Shown here: positions 7,525-16,214 of the stretch, in pieces
Layout: every line of letters begins with the position of its first letter
Position numbering within the stretch: position 1 is the first letter of the stretch
Assembly: GCA_021790195.1 (NCBI GenBank)
Contig: JAJYIF010000024.1
Span: 1-42,708, forward strand
Direction of reading: 5' to 3'
Origin: Nitrospirota bacterium
GTDB lineage: Bacteria; Nitrospirota; Thermodesulfovibrionia; Thermodesulfovibrionales; UBA9159
DNA: 42,708 bases
The notes under the pieces: model-generated
Told to the model about the DNA's origin: nothing
Seen by the model: the letters and a program-made list of their open reading frames with translations, nothing else
Database searches by the model: none
Translations under genes and position numbers: made by a program

Positions 7525-9117
7525 ATGAATGACAACGGTCGCATGGGGAACGAGTCGGTTTGGACGCCTGCCTTCAGTCCGTGGATCATAGCGGCCACGA
7601 TGGTTCTGCCCACTTTCATGGTGGCCCTCGACACATCGGTGGCAAACGTGGCCCTGCCTCACATCGCGGGCAGCCTCTCGGCGAGCACGGATGAAGCCAC
7701 CTGGATGCTCACGAGCTACCTTGTGGCAAACGCGGTGATACTTCCGGCAACGGCGTGGCTGAGCGGGCTCTTCGGCCGGAAGAGGTTCCTCCTTCTGAGC
7801 ATCGCGGTCTTTACCGTTTCCTCGGGACTGTCAGGCGCCGCTCTCACGCTCGATATGCTCGTCTTCGCCCGCGTGGTCCAGGGCGCAAGCGGGGGCGTCC
7901 TCCTGCCGATCTCACAGGCGATCCTCCTGGAAAGCTTCCCCCCCGAAGACAGGGGCCAGGCCATGGCCGCCTTCGCCCTCGGGGTTATCGTGGCTCCCAT
8001 CGTCGGCCCGACTCTCGGCGGCTGGATAACGGACAACTATACATGGCGGTGGGTCTTCTACATCAATCTCCCCGTGGGGGTCATGGCCCTCCTCATGACC
8101 CAGACGTTTATTGAGGACCCGCCTTATATAAAAAGGATATCGCGAAGAGAGATAGATTACGCCGGATTTGTCCTCATGGCAGTAGGTCTCGGCGCGCTCC
8201 AGGTGATCCTCGACAAGGGCCAGGAGGACGACTGGTTTGCGGCCCCCTGGATACGCTGGTTCGCGTTTGTCTCGGGCGCCTCGCTCATCGCCTTCGTCAT
8301 CAGGGAGCTGAAGGCAAAGAGGCCGATCGTGGACCTGCGCATCCTGAGAGACCGGAACTTCACGGTCGGTATCGTCATTGCCGTCGCCTATGGCGCGATC
8401 CTGTACGGCACGCTCCTGATCCTCCCCCTTTTTCTCGAAGACCTCATGGATTATTCGGCCCTGCAAAGCGGGCTCACGATCAGTCCGAGGGGGATCGGCG
8501 CGATGATATCGGTGGCGGTGGCAGGCAGGATGATCAAGAAGATCGATGCGCGGATTATGATGATCGGGGGTTTCCTTATGATCGCCTGGGCCGGGTTTCT
8601 CTTCGGCAGGATCAATCTGGAGATAGCCCCGTTCGACGTCGCGTTCCCGAATATAGTCCTCGGCAGCGCCATAGGCTTTGTCTTCGTCCCCCTCACGACA
8701 ATCTCCATGGGCATGCTCGCCAAGGAGAAGATGGGGACAAGCACAGGCATCTACAACCTCATGCGCAATATGGGCGGCAGTGTCGGGATCGCCGTCATCA
8801 CCACCATCCTGGCAAGGAGCAGTCAGAAATACCAATCGGTCCTGGTCTCTCATCTTACCCCCTATGACCGCTCTTTCGTGCAGGCCTATGACCGGCTTCA
8901 TAGTTTCTTTCTATCAAAGAGCGATCCGGTTACCGCGGCCGGGTTGGCACTCGGCGCTATCTATCGGGACCTCCTCGACCAGTCGACCCTGCTTGCATAC
9001 GTGATCAACTTCAGGCTCCTTGGGATCCTTGCGCTCATCTGCATTCCCTTTGTCTTTCTTTTTAAGTCGGAGAAGAAAGGCGAGAAAACCACAGGCGGCG
9101 GAAACGCCGTGGATTAG
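7525..9117 (+). CDS. DHA2/EmrB-type MFS drug exporter, 14 TM
   Basis: This 530-residue protein is a proton-driven multidrug exporter of the DHA2 (EmrB/QacA) family, by its length and about 14 hydrophobic helices. Visible motifs: the TM1 motif LDTSVANVALPHIAGSLSAS; motif A-like GLFGRKRF; RVVQGASGGVLLPISQA; and motif C, GPTLGGWITDNYTWRWVFYINLPVG. EmrB proteins usually work with a HlyD-type adaptor and TolC; no adaptor gene is adjacent. The ATG at 7525 is preceded by a modest AGAGAAG. Upstream lies a leader of three hairpins. Its stop codon overlaps the stop of the convergent paralogue by two bases. Substrates cannot be told from sequence. Confidence 0.9.
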   Translation: MNDNGRMGNESVWTPAFSPWIIAATMVLPTFMVALDTSVANVALPHIAGSLSASTDEATWMLTSYLVANAVILPATAWLSGLFGRKRFLLLSIAVFTVSSGLSGAALTLDMLVFARVVQGASGGVLLPISQAILLESFPPEDRGQAMAAFALGVIVAPIVGPTLGGWITDNYTWRWVFYINLPVGVMALLMTQTFIEDPPYIKRISRREIDYAGFVLMAVGLGALQVILDKGQEDDWFAAPWIRWFAFVSGASLIAFVIRELKAKRPIVDLRILRDRNFTVGIVIAVAYGAILYGTLLILPLFLEDLMDYSALQSGLTISPRGIGAMISVAVAGRMIKKIDARIMMIGGFLMIAWAGFLFGRINLEIAPFDVAFPNIVLGSAIGFVFVPLTTISMGMLAKEKMGTSTGIYNLMRNMGGSVGIAVITTILARSSQKYQSVLVSHLTPYDRSFVQAYDRLHSFFLSKSDPVTAAGLALGAIYRDLLDQSTLLAYVINFRLLGILALICIPFVFLFKSEKKGEKTTGGGNAVD

Positions 9118-10679
9118 TGGGCCGACATACTGCCGCGCGGCTGAACTCGCTTCATAAGAAAGACTACAGTGATGCAGATCAGGCAATCGATCGCAAGCAT
9201 GCGGAAGCCCTGCACAAAGGCTAGAAGCTGAGACTGGACGAGCAGTGAGTTATAGACAAGATGCTGGGCCTTGTGGTACGCCCCGGCGGTTCCAAGACGG
9301 ACAGCAAGAAAGTTCTGTATTTCATTAAGCCTCTGCTGAAAGGCGGGCTCCAGAGGCGTAAGGTGCGAGACCAGTATAGACTGGTTCGCCTGGGAATGCC
9401 TGGTCAGATAGGTCGTAAGGAGGGATATTCCGACGCTGCCGCCCACGTTTCTCATCAGATTGAATACGCCGCTGGCGTTACCGATTTCCTTCTGGGTAAG
9501 AGTTCCCATGGCCACAGTCGCCAGAGGAACGAAAAGCATCGAAAGCCCGATTCCGGTGACTACCGAGGGCACGGCAATGTGCCATATGGAAATGTCGAGC
9601 GTCAGGTCGCTGATCACCCATAAGGAGGCCGCGACCAGGAAGAACCCGATCCCTATCAGCTTCCTGAAGTCAACCCTTGTCGTGAGAAACCCCACGACCG
9701 GCATCGTGATCAGGGCGCCGAGCCCTCGCGTGCTTACTGCGAGGCCGCTTTCCAGGGCAGTGTATCCCATGAGAGTCTGAAGGAACAGCGGTATCAGAGT
9801 GATCGCGCTGTAAAGGGCCACTCCCACAAGGGTGATCAAGAGTGTCCCCGTGGCGAAATTCCTGTTGCGGAAGACATTGAGGCGTACGATCGGCTCTTTG
9901 CTTCTTCGTTCCCAAAAGATGAACGCCATCAAAGACGCCACGCTGATAAATGCGAACCATCTTATCCATGTCGCGGCAAACCAGTCGTCCTGCTGGCCCT
10001 TGTCGAGCATGACCTGGAGCGTCCCCAGGGCAACCGCCATCATAATGAACCCGATCCAATCTATCTTCCCCGGCCTGGCCTCTCTGATATAAGGAGGGTC
10101 TTCAACGAATGTGCGGATCATCAAAATGGCGAGCACCCCGATCGGGACATTGATATAAAAGGCCCAGCGCCATGAGTAATTGTCCGTCAGCCAGCCGCCG
10201 ACGGTCGGTCCTGCTATGGGCGCAACAACCACCCCCAGGGCGAAGGCGGCCATGGCCATCCCGCGCTTTTCAGGGGGGAAGCTTTCCAGGAGGATGGCCT
10301 GTGAAATGGGTTGAAGGGCGCCTCCTCCGGCCCCCTGGATAACGCGGGCGATCACGAGCATCTCGAGACTTGAGGCGGCCCCGCTTACGATGGACGAGAG
10401 GGTGAAGATGACGATACAGGCGATCAGAAAACGTCTGCGGCCGAAGTAGACGGCAAGCCAGCCGCTGGCCGGCAGAATGACGGCGTTCGAGACAAGGTAG
10501 CTCGTCAGGACCCACGTCGCCTCATCATTGCTCGATGAAAGGCTCCCGGCGATATGAGGGACCGCGACGGTGACGATCGTGGTATCGAGGACCTCCATGA
10601 AGGTGGCGAGCATCACGGCTACCGTGATGAGCCACGGGTTGGAGGCGGGACGCCATTCGGCATAATCACGTGCGCTCAT
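9114..10679 (-). CDS. DHA2/EmrB-type MFS drug exporter, 14 TM (paralogue)
   Basis: The 521-residue product is a second DHA2 exporter, clearly related along its whole length to the one at 7525-9117. It shares VPHIAGSLSSSNDEATWVLTSYLV, RVIQGAGGGALQPISQAILLESFPPE and GPTVGGWLTDNYSWRWAFYINVPIG. The two genes face each other tail to tail, with stop codons overlapping, so they may derive from an inverted duplication. ATG 10679 is preceded by a weak GGGGA. No HlyD-type adaptor lies nearby. The AAA+ ATPase gene upstream on the same strand is 122 bases away; whether they are co-transcribed is unclear. Confidence 0.9.
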   Translation of the reverse strand: MSARDYAEWRPASNPWLITVAVMLATFMEVLDTTIVTVAVPHIAGSLSSSNDEATWVLTSYLVSNAVILPASGWLAVYFGRRRFLIACIVIFTLSSIVSGAASSLEMLVIARVIQGAGGGALQPISQAILLESFPPEKRGMAMAAFALGVVVAPIAGPTVGGWLTDNYSWRWAFYINVPIGVLAILMIRTFVEDPPYIREARPGKIDWIGFIMMAVALGTLQVMLDKGQQDDWFAATWIRWFAFISVASLMAFIFWERRSKEPIVRLNVFRNRNFATGTLLITLVGVALYSAITLIPLFLQTLMGYTALESGLAVSTRGLGALITMPVVGFLTTRVDFRKLIGIGFFLVAASLWVISDLTLDISIWHIAVPSVVTGIGLSMLFVPLATVAMGTLTQKEIGNASGVFNLMRNVGGSVGISLLTTYLTRHSQANQSILVSHLTPLEPAFQQRLNEIQNFLAVRLGTAGAYHKAQHLVYNSLLVQSQLLAFVQGFRMLAIDCLICITVVFLMKRVQPRGSMSAH

Positions 10680-10801
10680 CGCGTCCCCGTCATCGAGGTC
10701 CTGGAAGGGATCGAAAAGAAGAATCTTTCTGTCATCTGCACTCCTTCCGGCTTTGCCACAATGATACCGGAGATATCAAAGATTGCAAGACCGCGCCCCG
10801 T

Positions 10802-11884
10802 TCAGACGCGCGAATAGGTGATGCTGTCCTTTTGGAACTCCTCGATAGTCTCTTCGGTCAGAGACGGCCGCATGTTCGGCAGGATCTCTATAAAGGTGTC
10901 GGTGGTCACACGGTAATCCTGCCCGCGAGCGTGCTCCTGCTCAAAAGCGAATTGCGCCACCTGCTGGAAAAGGTACTCGATATCGGCAGGCGTGAACCGC
11001 GACGTCATCTTCACGATGAGATTAAGATCGACGTTTTCGGTATTGAGCCTCGACAGAAATTGCTCCAGGATGGTCCTTCTGCCGTCCTCGTCAAGACCGC
11101 CCACCGGGATTATGCAGTCGAACCTTCCGGGACGAAGCAGGGCCGCATCCAGCTGGCGGATGTAGTTGGTCGCGCAGACTAAGAGGACTTTGTTCCCCTG
11201 ATTTTTCAGGAGAGGGACCTGTTTGAGGAATTCGTTCGTAATGGATTTGTCTATCCGTGTTGCGGCGTCACGGCTGGCCGCGATCTCCTCGAACTCGTCG
11301 ATGAAGATCACCGCCTCCTCCAGGTTGCGGGCCTTTTCCATCACGGTGTGCAGATTCGCGCCTATCTTTTCCACCCCGTCCACCATAAGCATGCTCGGCA
11401 ATATCTCTATGTACCACCACGAGAGGACCCCTGCTATAGCCTTTACAAAATGGGTCTTTCCGGTGCCGGGCGGGCCGAAGAAGATGATTGTCTTGGGCGG
11501 CGTGACGCCGTGTTTCCTCGAAAGGTCCTCCTCCGTCAGGGGAAGGATGATCCTCTTTTGGACCAGTTGCTTCGGCGGCTGGGAGTCGGATATCGAATCC
11601 CACTTCTCCCTGCCGATCCTTTGTGCGGCCATCTCGACCAGAATGTCTTTTCGCTTATAGTCCATATACTCCCTGAGGGCCTGGTCCATGTTTTCGAGCA
11701 GGTCCACGCAGGCAGTCCGCAGGCCAACGTCGCGCCCGAGCTTTTCGGACATCAGCCACTTGTGCTGCAATATCTTCTGCCAGAGGTCCGCGGCGACCTC
11801 AGGGTCGAGCTTTGTGCCGCTGATCTCAAAGATCTTGCTGGCGCAAAGCTCCGGTGACGGGTCCTCTATCAAGGCGTCGCTCAT
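10802..11884 (-). CDS. AAA+ ATPase of the classical (FtsH/Cdc48-like) clade
   Basis: The 360-residue protein has a helical N-terminal domain (about 1-100) and one AAA+ module. Walker A is GPPGTGKTH (137-145), Walker B is VIFIDE (192-197), the sensor-1 Asn is N240 in CATN, and the RPGRFD arginine box is at 251-256. These are classical-clade features. There is no protease domain or membrane segment, so it is a cytoplasmic remodelling ATPase or chaperone of unknown target. The N-terminal segment with HKWLMSEKLGRDVG recalls the DUF4032-type motif, but I hold that only loosely. The ATG at 11884 has a strong AGGAGG six bases upstream. It lies downstream of the LuxR-type gene on the same strand, which may control it. 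Confidence 0.8.
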   Translation of the reverse strand: MSDALIEDPSPELCASKIFEISGTKLDPEVAADLWQKILQHKWLMSEKLGRDVGLRTACVDLLENMDQALREYMDYKRKDILVEMAAQRIGREKWDSISDSQPPKQLVQKRIILPLTEEDLSRKHGVTPPKTIIFFGPPGTGKTHFVKAIAGVLSWWYIEILPSMLMVDGVEKIGANLHTVMEKARNLEEAVIFIDEFEEIAASRDAATRIDKSITNEFLKQVPLLKNQGNKVLLVCATNYIRQLDAALLRPGRFDCIIPVGGLDEDGRRTILEQFLSRLNTENVDLNLIVKMTSRFTPADIEYLFQQVAQFAFEQEHARGQDYRVTTDTFIEILPNMRPSLTEETIEEFQKDSITYSRV

Positions 11885-12071
11885 GATTTCCTCCTGTCCG
11901 GCGTTTTCGTCACATCAACGCGACAGAGATGTTCCTGCTTTTCCGTTTCTCCGCTCGCCGCGATGATGGACAGGTAAATGAGAAAGACGGTGTGTGTCGC
12001 AATCGTATGCTTATCAAGAGCTTAATTTCTGCGTATGAAGGAAATATGAAGACAAGGCCGAAGATGAGATT

Positions 12072-12350
12072 CTATCGCTTCAGAAAACGGTCTTCACGGC
12101 CCGGCAGGAAAAGTCCGTTTCTCAGGGCTATGAGGCACGCGGAAAGCCTGTTTGAACAGCCGAGCTTCGAATAGATGTTGTCGAGATGGGTGTTCACTGT
12201 CCCGGGGCTGATTTTCATTATGTCCGCTATACTCTTGTTGGACTCTCCCCTGACGTCGATGAATACGACCGGCTCTTTTTCTATCGATCCTTCGAGCTGT
12301 TTGAGGGACTTCTTGATCGCAGCTACTACTCCTCTGTTGATCCTATTCAT
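12072..12350 (-). CDS. LuxR-family DNA-binding protein (HTH only)
   Basis: The 92-residue product is almost only a LuxR/GerE helix-turn-helix: SNKSIADIMKISPGTVNTHLDNIYSKLGCSNRLSACLIALRNGL, with the typical recognition helix GTVNTH. No receiver or other sensor domain precedes it. The usual LTxRExEVL first helix is degenerate (EPVVFIDVRG). The ATG at 12350 has GAGGGG seven bases upstream, so the short form is probably real and not a fragment of a response regulator. A stand-alone HTH of this kind can bind DNA constitutively or be controlled by a partner protein. The AAA+ gene follows 187 bases downstream. Confidence 0.7.
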   Translation of the reverse strand: MNRINRGVVAAIKKSLKQLEGSIEKEPVVFIDVRGESNKSIADIMKISPGTVNTHLDNIYSKLGCSNRLSACLIALRNGLFLPGREDRFLKR

Positions 12351-12416
12351 CTGTCCCCTCGTCCATATTCCTATAGAACACTATTTCTCGCACTTATATC
12401 TTCTCCCATTTGGGAT

Positions 12417-12737
12417 ATGGACTCCGATTGCCCGCCTCATTATAATTTTAGCATCGAAAAACGCGAATTTAAGTTCAAGGCCTCAATCGATGAAGATATG
12501 AACTCCGAGGAAATAGAAAGAAGACTTTGCGAACATAGTTATCTGAGGTTAGACAAAGGGGAGCCTGAGGCCGGTGCGGAATATTCCCTCGACGAATACT
12601 GGGAGAAGAATAAGACATACTTCACCAGGCAGGCCGAGACATACTTGTATGTCAAGAAAGTCACTGGACCTGAAATAGTCTTTTGCCCTTCCCAACTCGC
12701 CTGCTCAGCCACGCCTCTTTATGATCTGTCGAAGTGA
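12417..12737 (+). CDS. Hypothetical small acidic protein
   Basis: A 106-codon frame, divergent from the LuxR-type gene. The product is hydrophilic and charged, with the segments KREFKFKASIDEDMNSEEIERRL and YSLDEYWEKNKTYFTRQAETYLYVKKV. It has no signal peptide or membrane helix. I do not recognise a family. The ATG at 12417 has no clear ribosome-binding site; ATG 12498 (MNSEEIERR) is an alternative. The composition looks protein-like rather than random, but the call is uncertain. Confidence 0.4.
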   Translation: MDSDCPPHYNFSIEKREFKFKASIDEDMNSEEIERRLCEHSYLRLDKGEPEAGAEYSLDEYWEKNKTYFTRQAETYLYVKKVTGPEIVFCPSQLACSATPLYDLSK

Positions 12738-13191
12738 CAAGACCTGCGCCCGGACGGCACCCTGATCAAAGTCTATCCCTGAGACAAGATATCGCTCGGG
12801 GTATAAGTCAATGGAAATTTACATCAAGGTATCGAAACAAAAAGAGTCTTGAGCCGCATCTGCCCATATTTCATGAATAATGTAGGCTAACGGGTATCCG
12901 GTGACTAATGGGCGACGATGCTTCTGTGCCATTTCACCCACGTCGGAAGAGGGACCGGTCGATTACACCCGACCGCCGTAATTATCGGGAAGGAGATGCA
13001 GTTACATCTTCCTGCCGGGCTGTCTTCCTTTACACGTCTTACCGGTTTGCGCAGTCGGCTGCTGTTTGGGGAAAGATTGATTCTTTCAGGGTCTTTCGGT
13101 ATGATTCTTGCTGTTAAAGGAACGTGGAGCGTGTTTTCCTGAGGGGTTGCCGAAGAGCGTCAATGGAAGAGCGAAGGGGAGAATCCGGCCG
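12738..13191. other. Intergenic region upstream of the GGDEF-EAL gene
   Basis: About 450 bases with only short, unsupported open frames. I looked for a c-di-GMP (GEMM-type) riboswitch before the GGDEF-EAL gene and saw no match. No strong hairpin or consensus promoter stood out. Confidence 0.4.
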
Positions 13192-16086
13192 ATGAAACGA
13201 AGGATTGTTCTGTCGCTGAGTTGCCTCTTTGTCCTGTTTTCATCCGGCGCCATCGTGGCCTCTTTTTATATCAACGACACCACCGCAAGGGTCGGCAGGC
13301 TTGTAAAACTTCACCAGATACAGGATTTTCGCACCGATCTGGTAATAAGCATCCAGGCCGTGCAGTCGGACTTATATACCGTCGGGACACCGCTCGCGGA
13401 AGACCTTGATTCGATCGTGACCCATGCGGAAAGGCTCGATGCGACCGCGCAGAAGTGCACCATGTGCCACCATGCCCCTCCCATAGCAAAACGCCTGGAA
13501 GAGATCCAGTCGCTTACAAGAGATTATCAGAATGCCCTGAGCTATTACATAACGGCGTCTGCAAATCAGGGGCGGATCGACAAATTGAAACTGGATGCCG
13601 CTGCCACAGGAAACAGGCTTCTCGGCGTAATCGAGGGGATGTCGGTAGAGGCGGGCAGAAGGCTCGAGACCATGACGGGTGCGGTCATGCAGAAGATCAA
13701 CAGGGCGAGGACCATCCTCTACATAACAATGGCCCTCAGCTTTGTCTCCGGGGGCGTCATTGTCGTTTGGCTGACTCTTTCCATAACGCGACCCATAATG
13801 GCCCTCCTGAAGGGGACAAGGGCAATAGCGTCCGGTGAGCTCGGCTACACTGTCTCACACAGCGATAAGACCGAATTCGGGGAGCTCACAGAAAAATTCA
13901 ATTCCATGAGCAATTTTCTGAAAGAGGGTTATGAGAAGCTGCGAAATGAGATAGCAGAGCGGGAGCAGACGGAAAAGGCCCTTGCCAAATCCGAAAAGTT
14001 CCTGAGCACGATATTCGACAGCATCCACGATCCTTTCTGCATTATCGGCAGTGATTTCAAGATAGTGAGGGCCAATAAGGCATATGCGGACCTCAAAGGC
14101 AAGGGGCTCGAAGAGCTTATTGGGCGGAGCTGTTTTGAAACGATCGAGAACAAGGAAGAGAAGTGCCGGAACTGCATCGTCGAAAAGACCTTCCGCTCCC
14201 ACGACCCGTGCTCGAAAGACAAACTATTGGCCTTGCCCGGCGGACGCAGGATGTGGCTCGAAATATACACTTATCCGGTCATGGACGCAGAGGGGAAGGC
14301 GTCCCATGTCGTCGAATATGTGAGGGACATCACTGAGCGGAAGCTGGCGGAGGAAGAGATCAAGGAAAGCAAGGAGCGTTACGAGCTTGCGGCCAGGGGC
14401 GCAAACGACGGGTTGTGGGACTGGGACCTGAAGTCGAACAAGATCTACTATTCCCCCCGGTGGAAATCCATGCTCGGCTATTCGGGGGACGACATCGGAG
14501 GCTCTCCCGAAGACTGGCTCGACCTCGTGCATTCCGACGACCGCAAGCAGCTGGAGGCAAAGATGGCCGCTCACATAGACGGTCATGCCCCGCATTTCGA
14601 GAGCGAGTTCCGCATCCTTCACAAGGACGGGACGCACCGCTGGCTGCTCAGCAGGGGGCTTGCGGTGAGGGACGGAGCCGGGAAGGCTTACCGGATAGCG
14701 GGTTCGCAGACCGACATTACGGAGCGGAAGGTGGCCGAGGAGCAGCTGATCTACGACGCTTTTCACGATGCGCTGACCGGCCTGCCTAACCGGGCCCTGT
14801 TTATCGACCGTCTCGAACATATCATCAGGGGGATCAGACGCCGCAGGAACTATTTGTGCTCGGTGCTCTTCCTCGACATCGACCGCTTCAAGGTCATCAA
14901 CGACAGCCTGGGGCATATGATAGGAGACCAGCTCCTGGTCGCGGTGAGTCAGAGATTGGTGGGGTGCCTGCGCCCCGACGATACAGTCGCGCGTTTCGGG
15001 GGTGATGAGTTCGCCATCCTGCTTGATGACGTGAGGGACATCGACGAAGTGTCGCAGATAGTCGAAAGGATCCAGAAGGAACTGGCTTCGCCGTTGCATA
15101 TAGGCGGAAGCGAGATATTTACCACCGTGAGTATCGGGGTCGCGATGAGCTCATCGGAATACGACAGACCTGAGCACATGCTTCGTGATGCCGACATAGC
15201 CATGTACCAGGCCAAGGCGCACGGCAAGGCGCGATATGAGGTCTTCGACAAGAAGATGTACGCCAGTATTACGGAGCGTCTGCAGCTGGAGACGGATCTT
15301 AGGTCTGCCGTGGAGCACCTCCAGTTCCTGATCCATTACCAGCCTATTATGAACCTGAAGACTGACGAGGTCATCGGCTTCGAGGCCCTCGTGCGCTGGA
15401 AGCATCCGAGGCGCGGACTCATCTATCCGCTTGAGTTTATCCCCCTTGCCGAAGAGACAGGCCTGATCTTTCCTGTCGGCCAGTGGGTCCTCACGGAGTC
15501 GTGCCGGCAGATAAAGGCCTGGCAGGTCAGGTATCCCTCCGACCCGCCCCTCAAGCTCAGCGTCAATATTTCGACGAAGCAGCTTTCCCAGCCGGACCTT
15601 GCTGTGCGCGTAGGCGAGATACTCGCGGAAACAGGCCTTTCACCGACCTCTCTGGCGCTCGAGGTCACCGAGAGCATGATCATGGAAAACCCGGAGGCGG
15701 CCACCGCCCTTATGCTCCAGTTGAGAGACCTCGGGGTGCATATCCACATAGACGATTTCGGCACAGGATATTCGTCGCTGAGCTACCTGCATAGGTTCCC
15801 GATCAATGCCTTGAAGATAGACCGCTCGTTCGTGAACAGGATGTTCGTCAACAACGAAAACTTCGAGATTGTGAGGACAATCGTGACCCTCGCACAGAAC
15901 CTTGATCTCGACCTTATTGCCGAAGGGCTGGAGCTTTCCGAGCAGCTGGCGCAGTTGAAGGACCTGAAATGCCACTATGGTCAGGGCTTCCTCTTCTCGC
16001 ACCCGATGGAGGTGAAGGCGGCCGAGGCATGGATGGCGTCACAACTCCCCCCTGCGGGCGGATGGCAGCAGGGCCGCAACTTTTGA
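13192..16086 (+). CDS. Heme-binding membrane sensor with HAMP, two PAS, GGDEF and EAL domains
   Basis: A 964-residue bifunctional c-di-GMP protein. The N-terminus has one helix (about 3-25), a helical periplasmic domain carrying the heme c motif CTMCH (89-93), a second helix (about 173-198) and a HAMP domain. Two PAS domains follow (about 265-385 and 395-515); the first has a Cys cluster (KCRNC...C). The GGDEF loop is intact (GGDEF 603-607), with the RxxD inhibitory site RPDD five residues before it. The EAL domain keeps EALVRW, VTES, IDDFGTGYSS, LKIDRSF and IAEGLE, so both synthesis and breakdown of c-di-GMP look possible. ATG 13192 has AGGGGAG about 10 bases upstream; an in-frame start at 13108 is less likely. 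The heme suggests sensing of redox state, NO or CO, or electron input from cytochromes. Confidence 0.9.
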   Translation: MKRRIVLSLSCLFVLFSSGAIVASFYINDTTARVGRLVKLHQIQDFRTDLVISIQAVQSDLYTVGTPLAEDLDSIVTHAERLDATAQKCTMCHHAPPIAKRLEEIQSLTRDYQNALSYYITASANQGRIDKLKLDAAATGNRLLGVIEGMSVEAGRRLETMTGAVMQKINRARTILYITMALSFVSGGVIVVWLTLSITRPIMALLKGTRAIASGELGYTVSHSDKTEFGELTEKFNSMSNFLKEGYEKLRNEIAEREQTEKALAKSEKFLSTIFDSIHDPFCIIGSDFKIVRANKAYADLKGKGLEELIGRSCFETIENKEEKCRNCIVEKTFRSHDPCSKDKLLALPGGRRMWLEIYTYPVMDAEGKASHVVEYVRDITERKLAEEEIKESKERYELAARGANDGLWDWDLKSNKIYYSPRWKSMLGYSGDDIGGSPEDWLDLVHSDDRKQLEAKMAAHIDGHAPHFESEFRILHKDGTHRWLLSRGLAVRDGAGKAYRIAGSQTDITERKVAEEQLIYDAFHDALTGLPNRALFIDRLEHIIRGIRRRRNYLCSVLFLDIDRFKVINDSLGHMIGDQLLVAVSQRLVGCLRPDDTVARFGGDEFAILLDDVRDIDEVSQIVERIQKELASPLHIGGSEIFTTVSIGVAMSSSEYDRPEHMLRDADIAMYQAKAHGKARYEVFDKKMYASITERLQLETDLRSAVEHLQFLIHYQPIMNLKTDEVIGFEALVRWKHPRRGLIYPLEFIPLAEETGLIFPVGQWVLTESCRQIKAWQVRYPSDPPLKLSVNISTKQLSQPDLAVRVGEILAETGLSPTSLALEVTESMIMENPEAATALMLQLRDLGVHIHIDDFGTGYSSLSYLHRFPINALKIDRSFVNRMFVNNENFEIVRTIVTLAQNLDLDLIAEGLELSEQLAQLKDLKCHYGQGFLFSHPMEVKAAEAWMASQLPPAGGWQQGRNF

Positions 16087-16214
16087 GGCGTAATCCTCCA
16101 TGCTACTCTACGTTTCTTAAAAACAGCGTTAAGGAGTTGCTTCCGTTTATTTCAGGATTGCCGGCCGATGAAAATGACCGACCTTTTCTACCTGACTCTT
16201 GACGGTGGGCTTCT

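Noticed and set aside
7912-8901. Long antisense open frame across the first MFS gene
   Set aside because: Composition rich in Asp, His, Arg and Gly, as expected for an antisense shadow of a GC-rich membrane-protein gene. Similar long shadows at 2082-2957, 14224-15099 and 40522-41646 were rejected for the same reason.
12918-13142. Open frame with HPTAVIIGKE, recalling acetyltransferase hexapeptide repeats
   Set aside because: Only one such segment, no continued repeat pattern and no ribosome-binding site.
12738-13191. Possible c-di-GMP riboswitch before the GGDEF-EAL gene
   Set aside because: No GEMM-type conserved segments found by eye; the same holds for 1843-2174.
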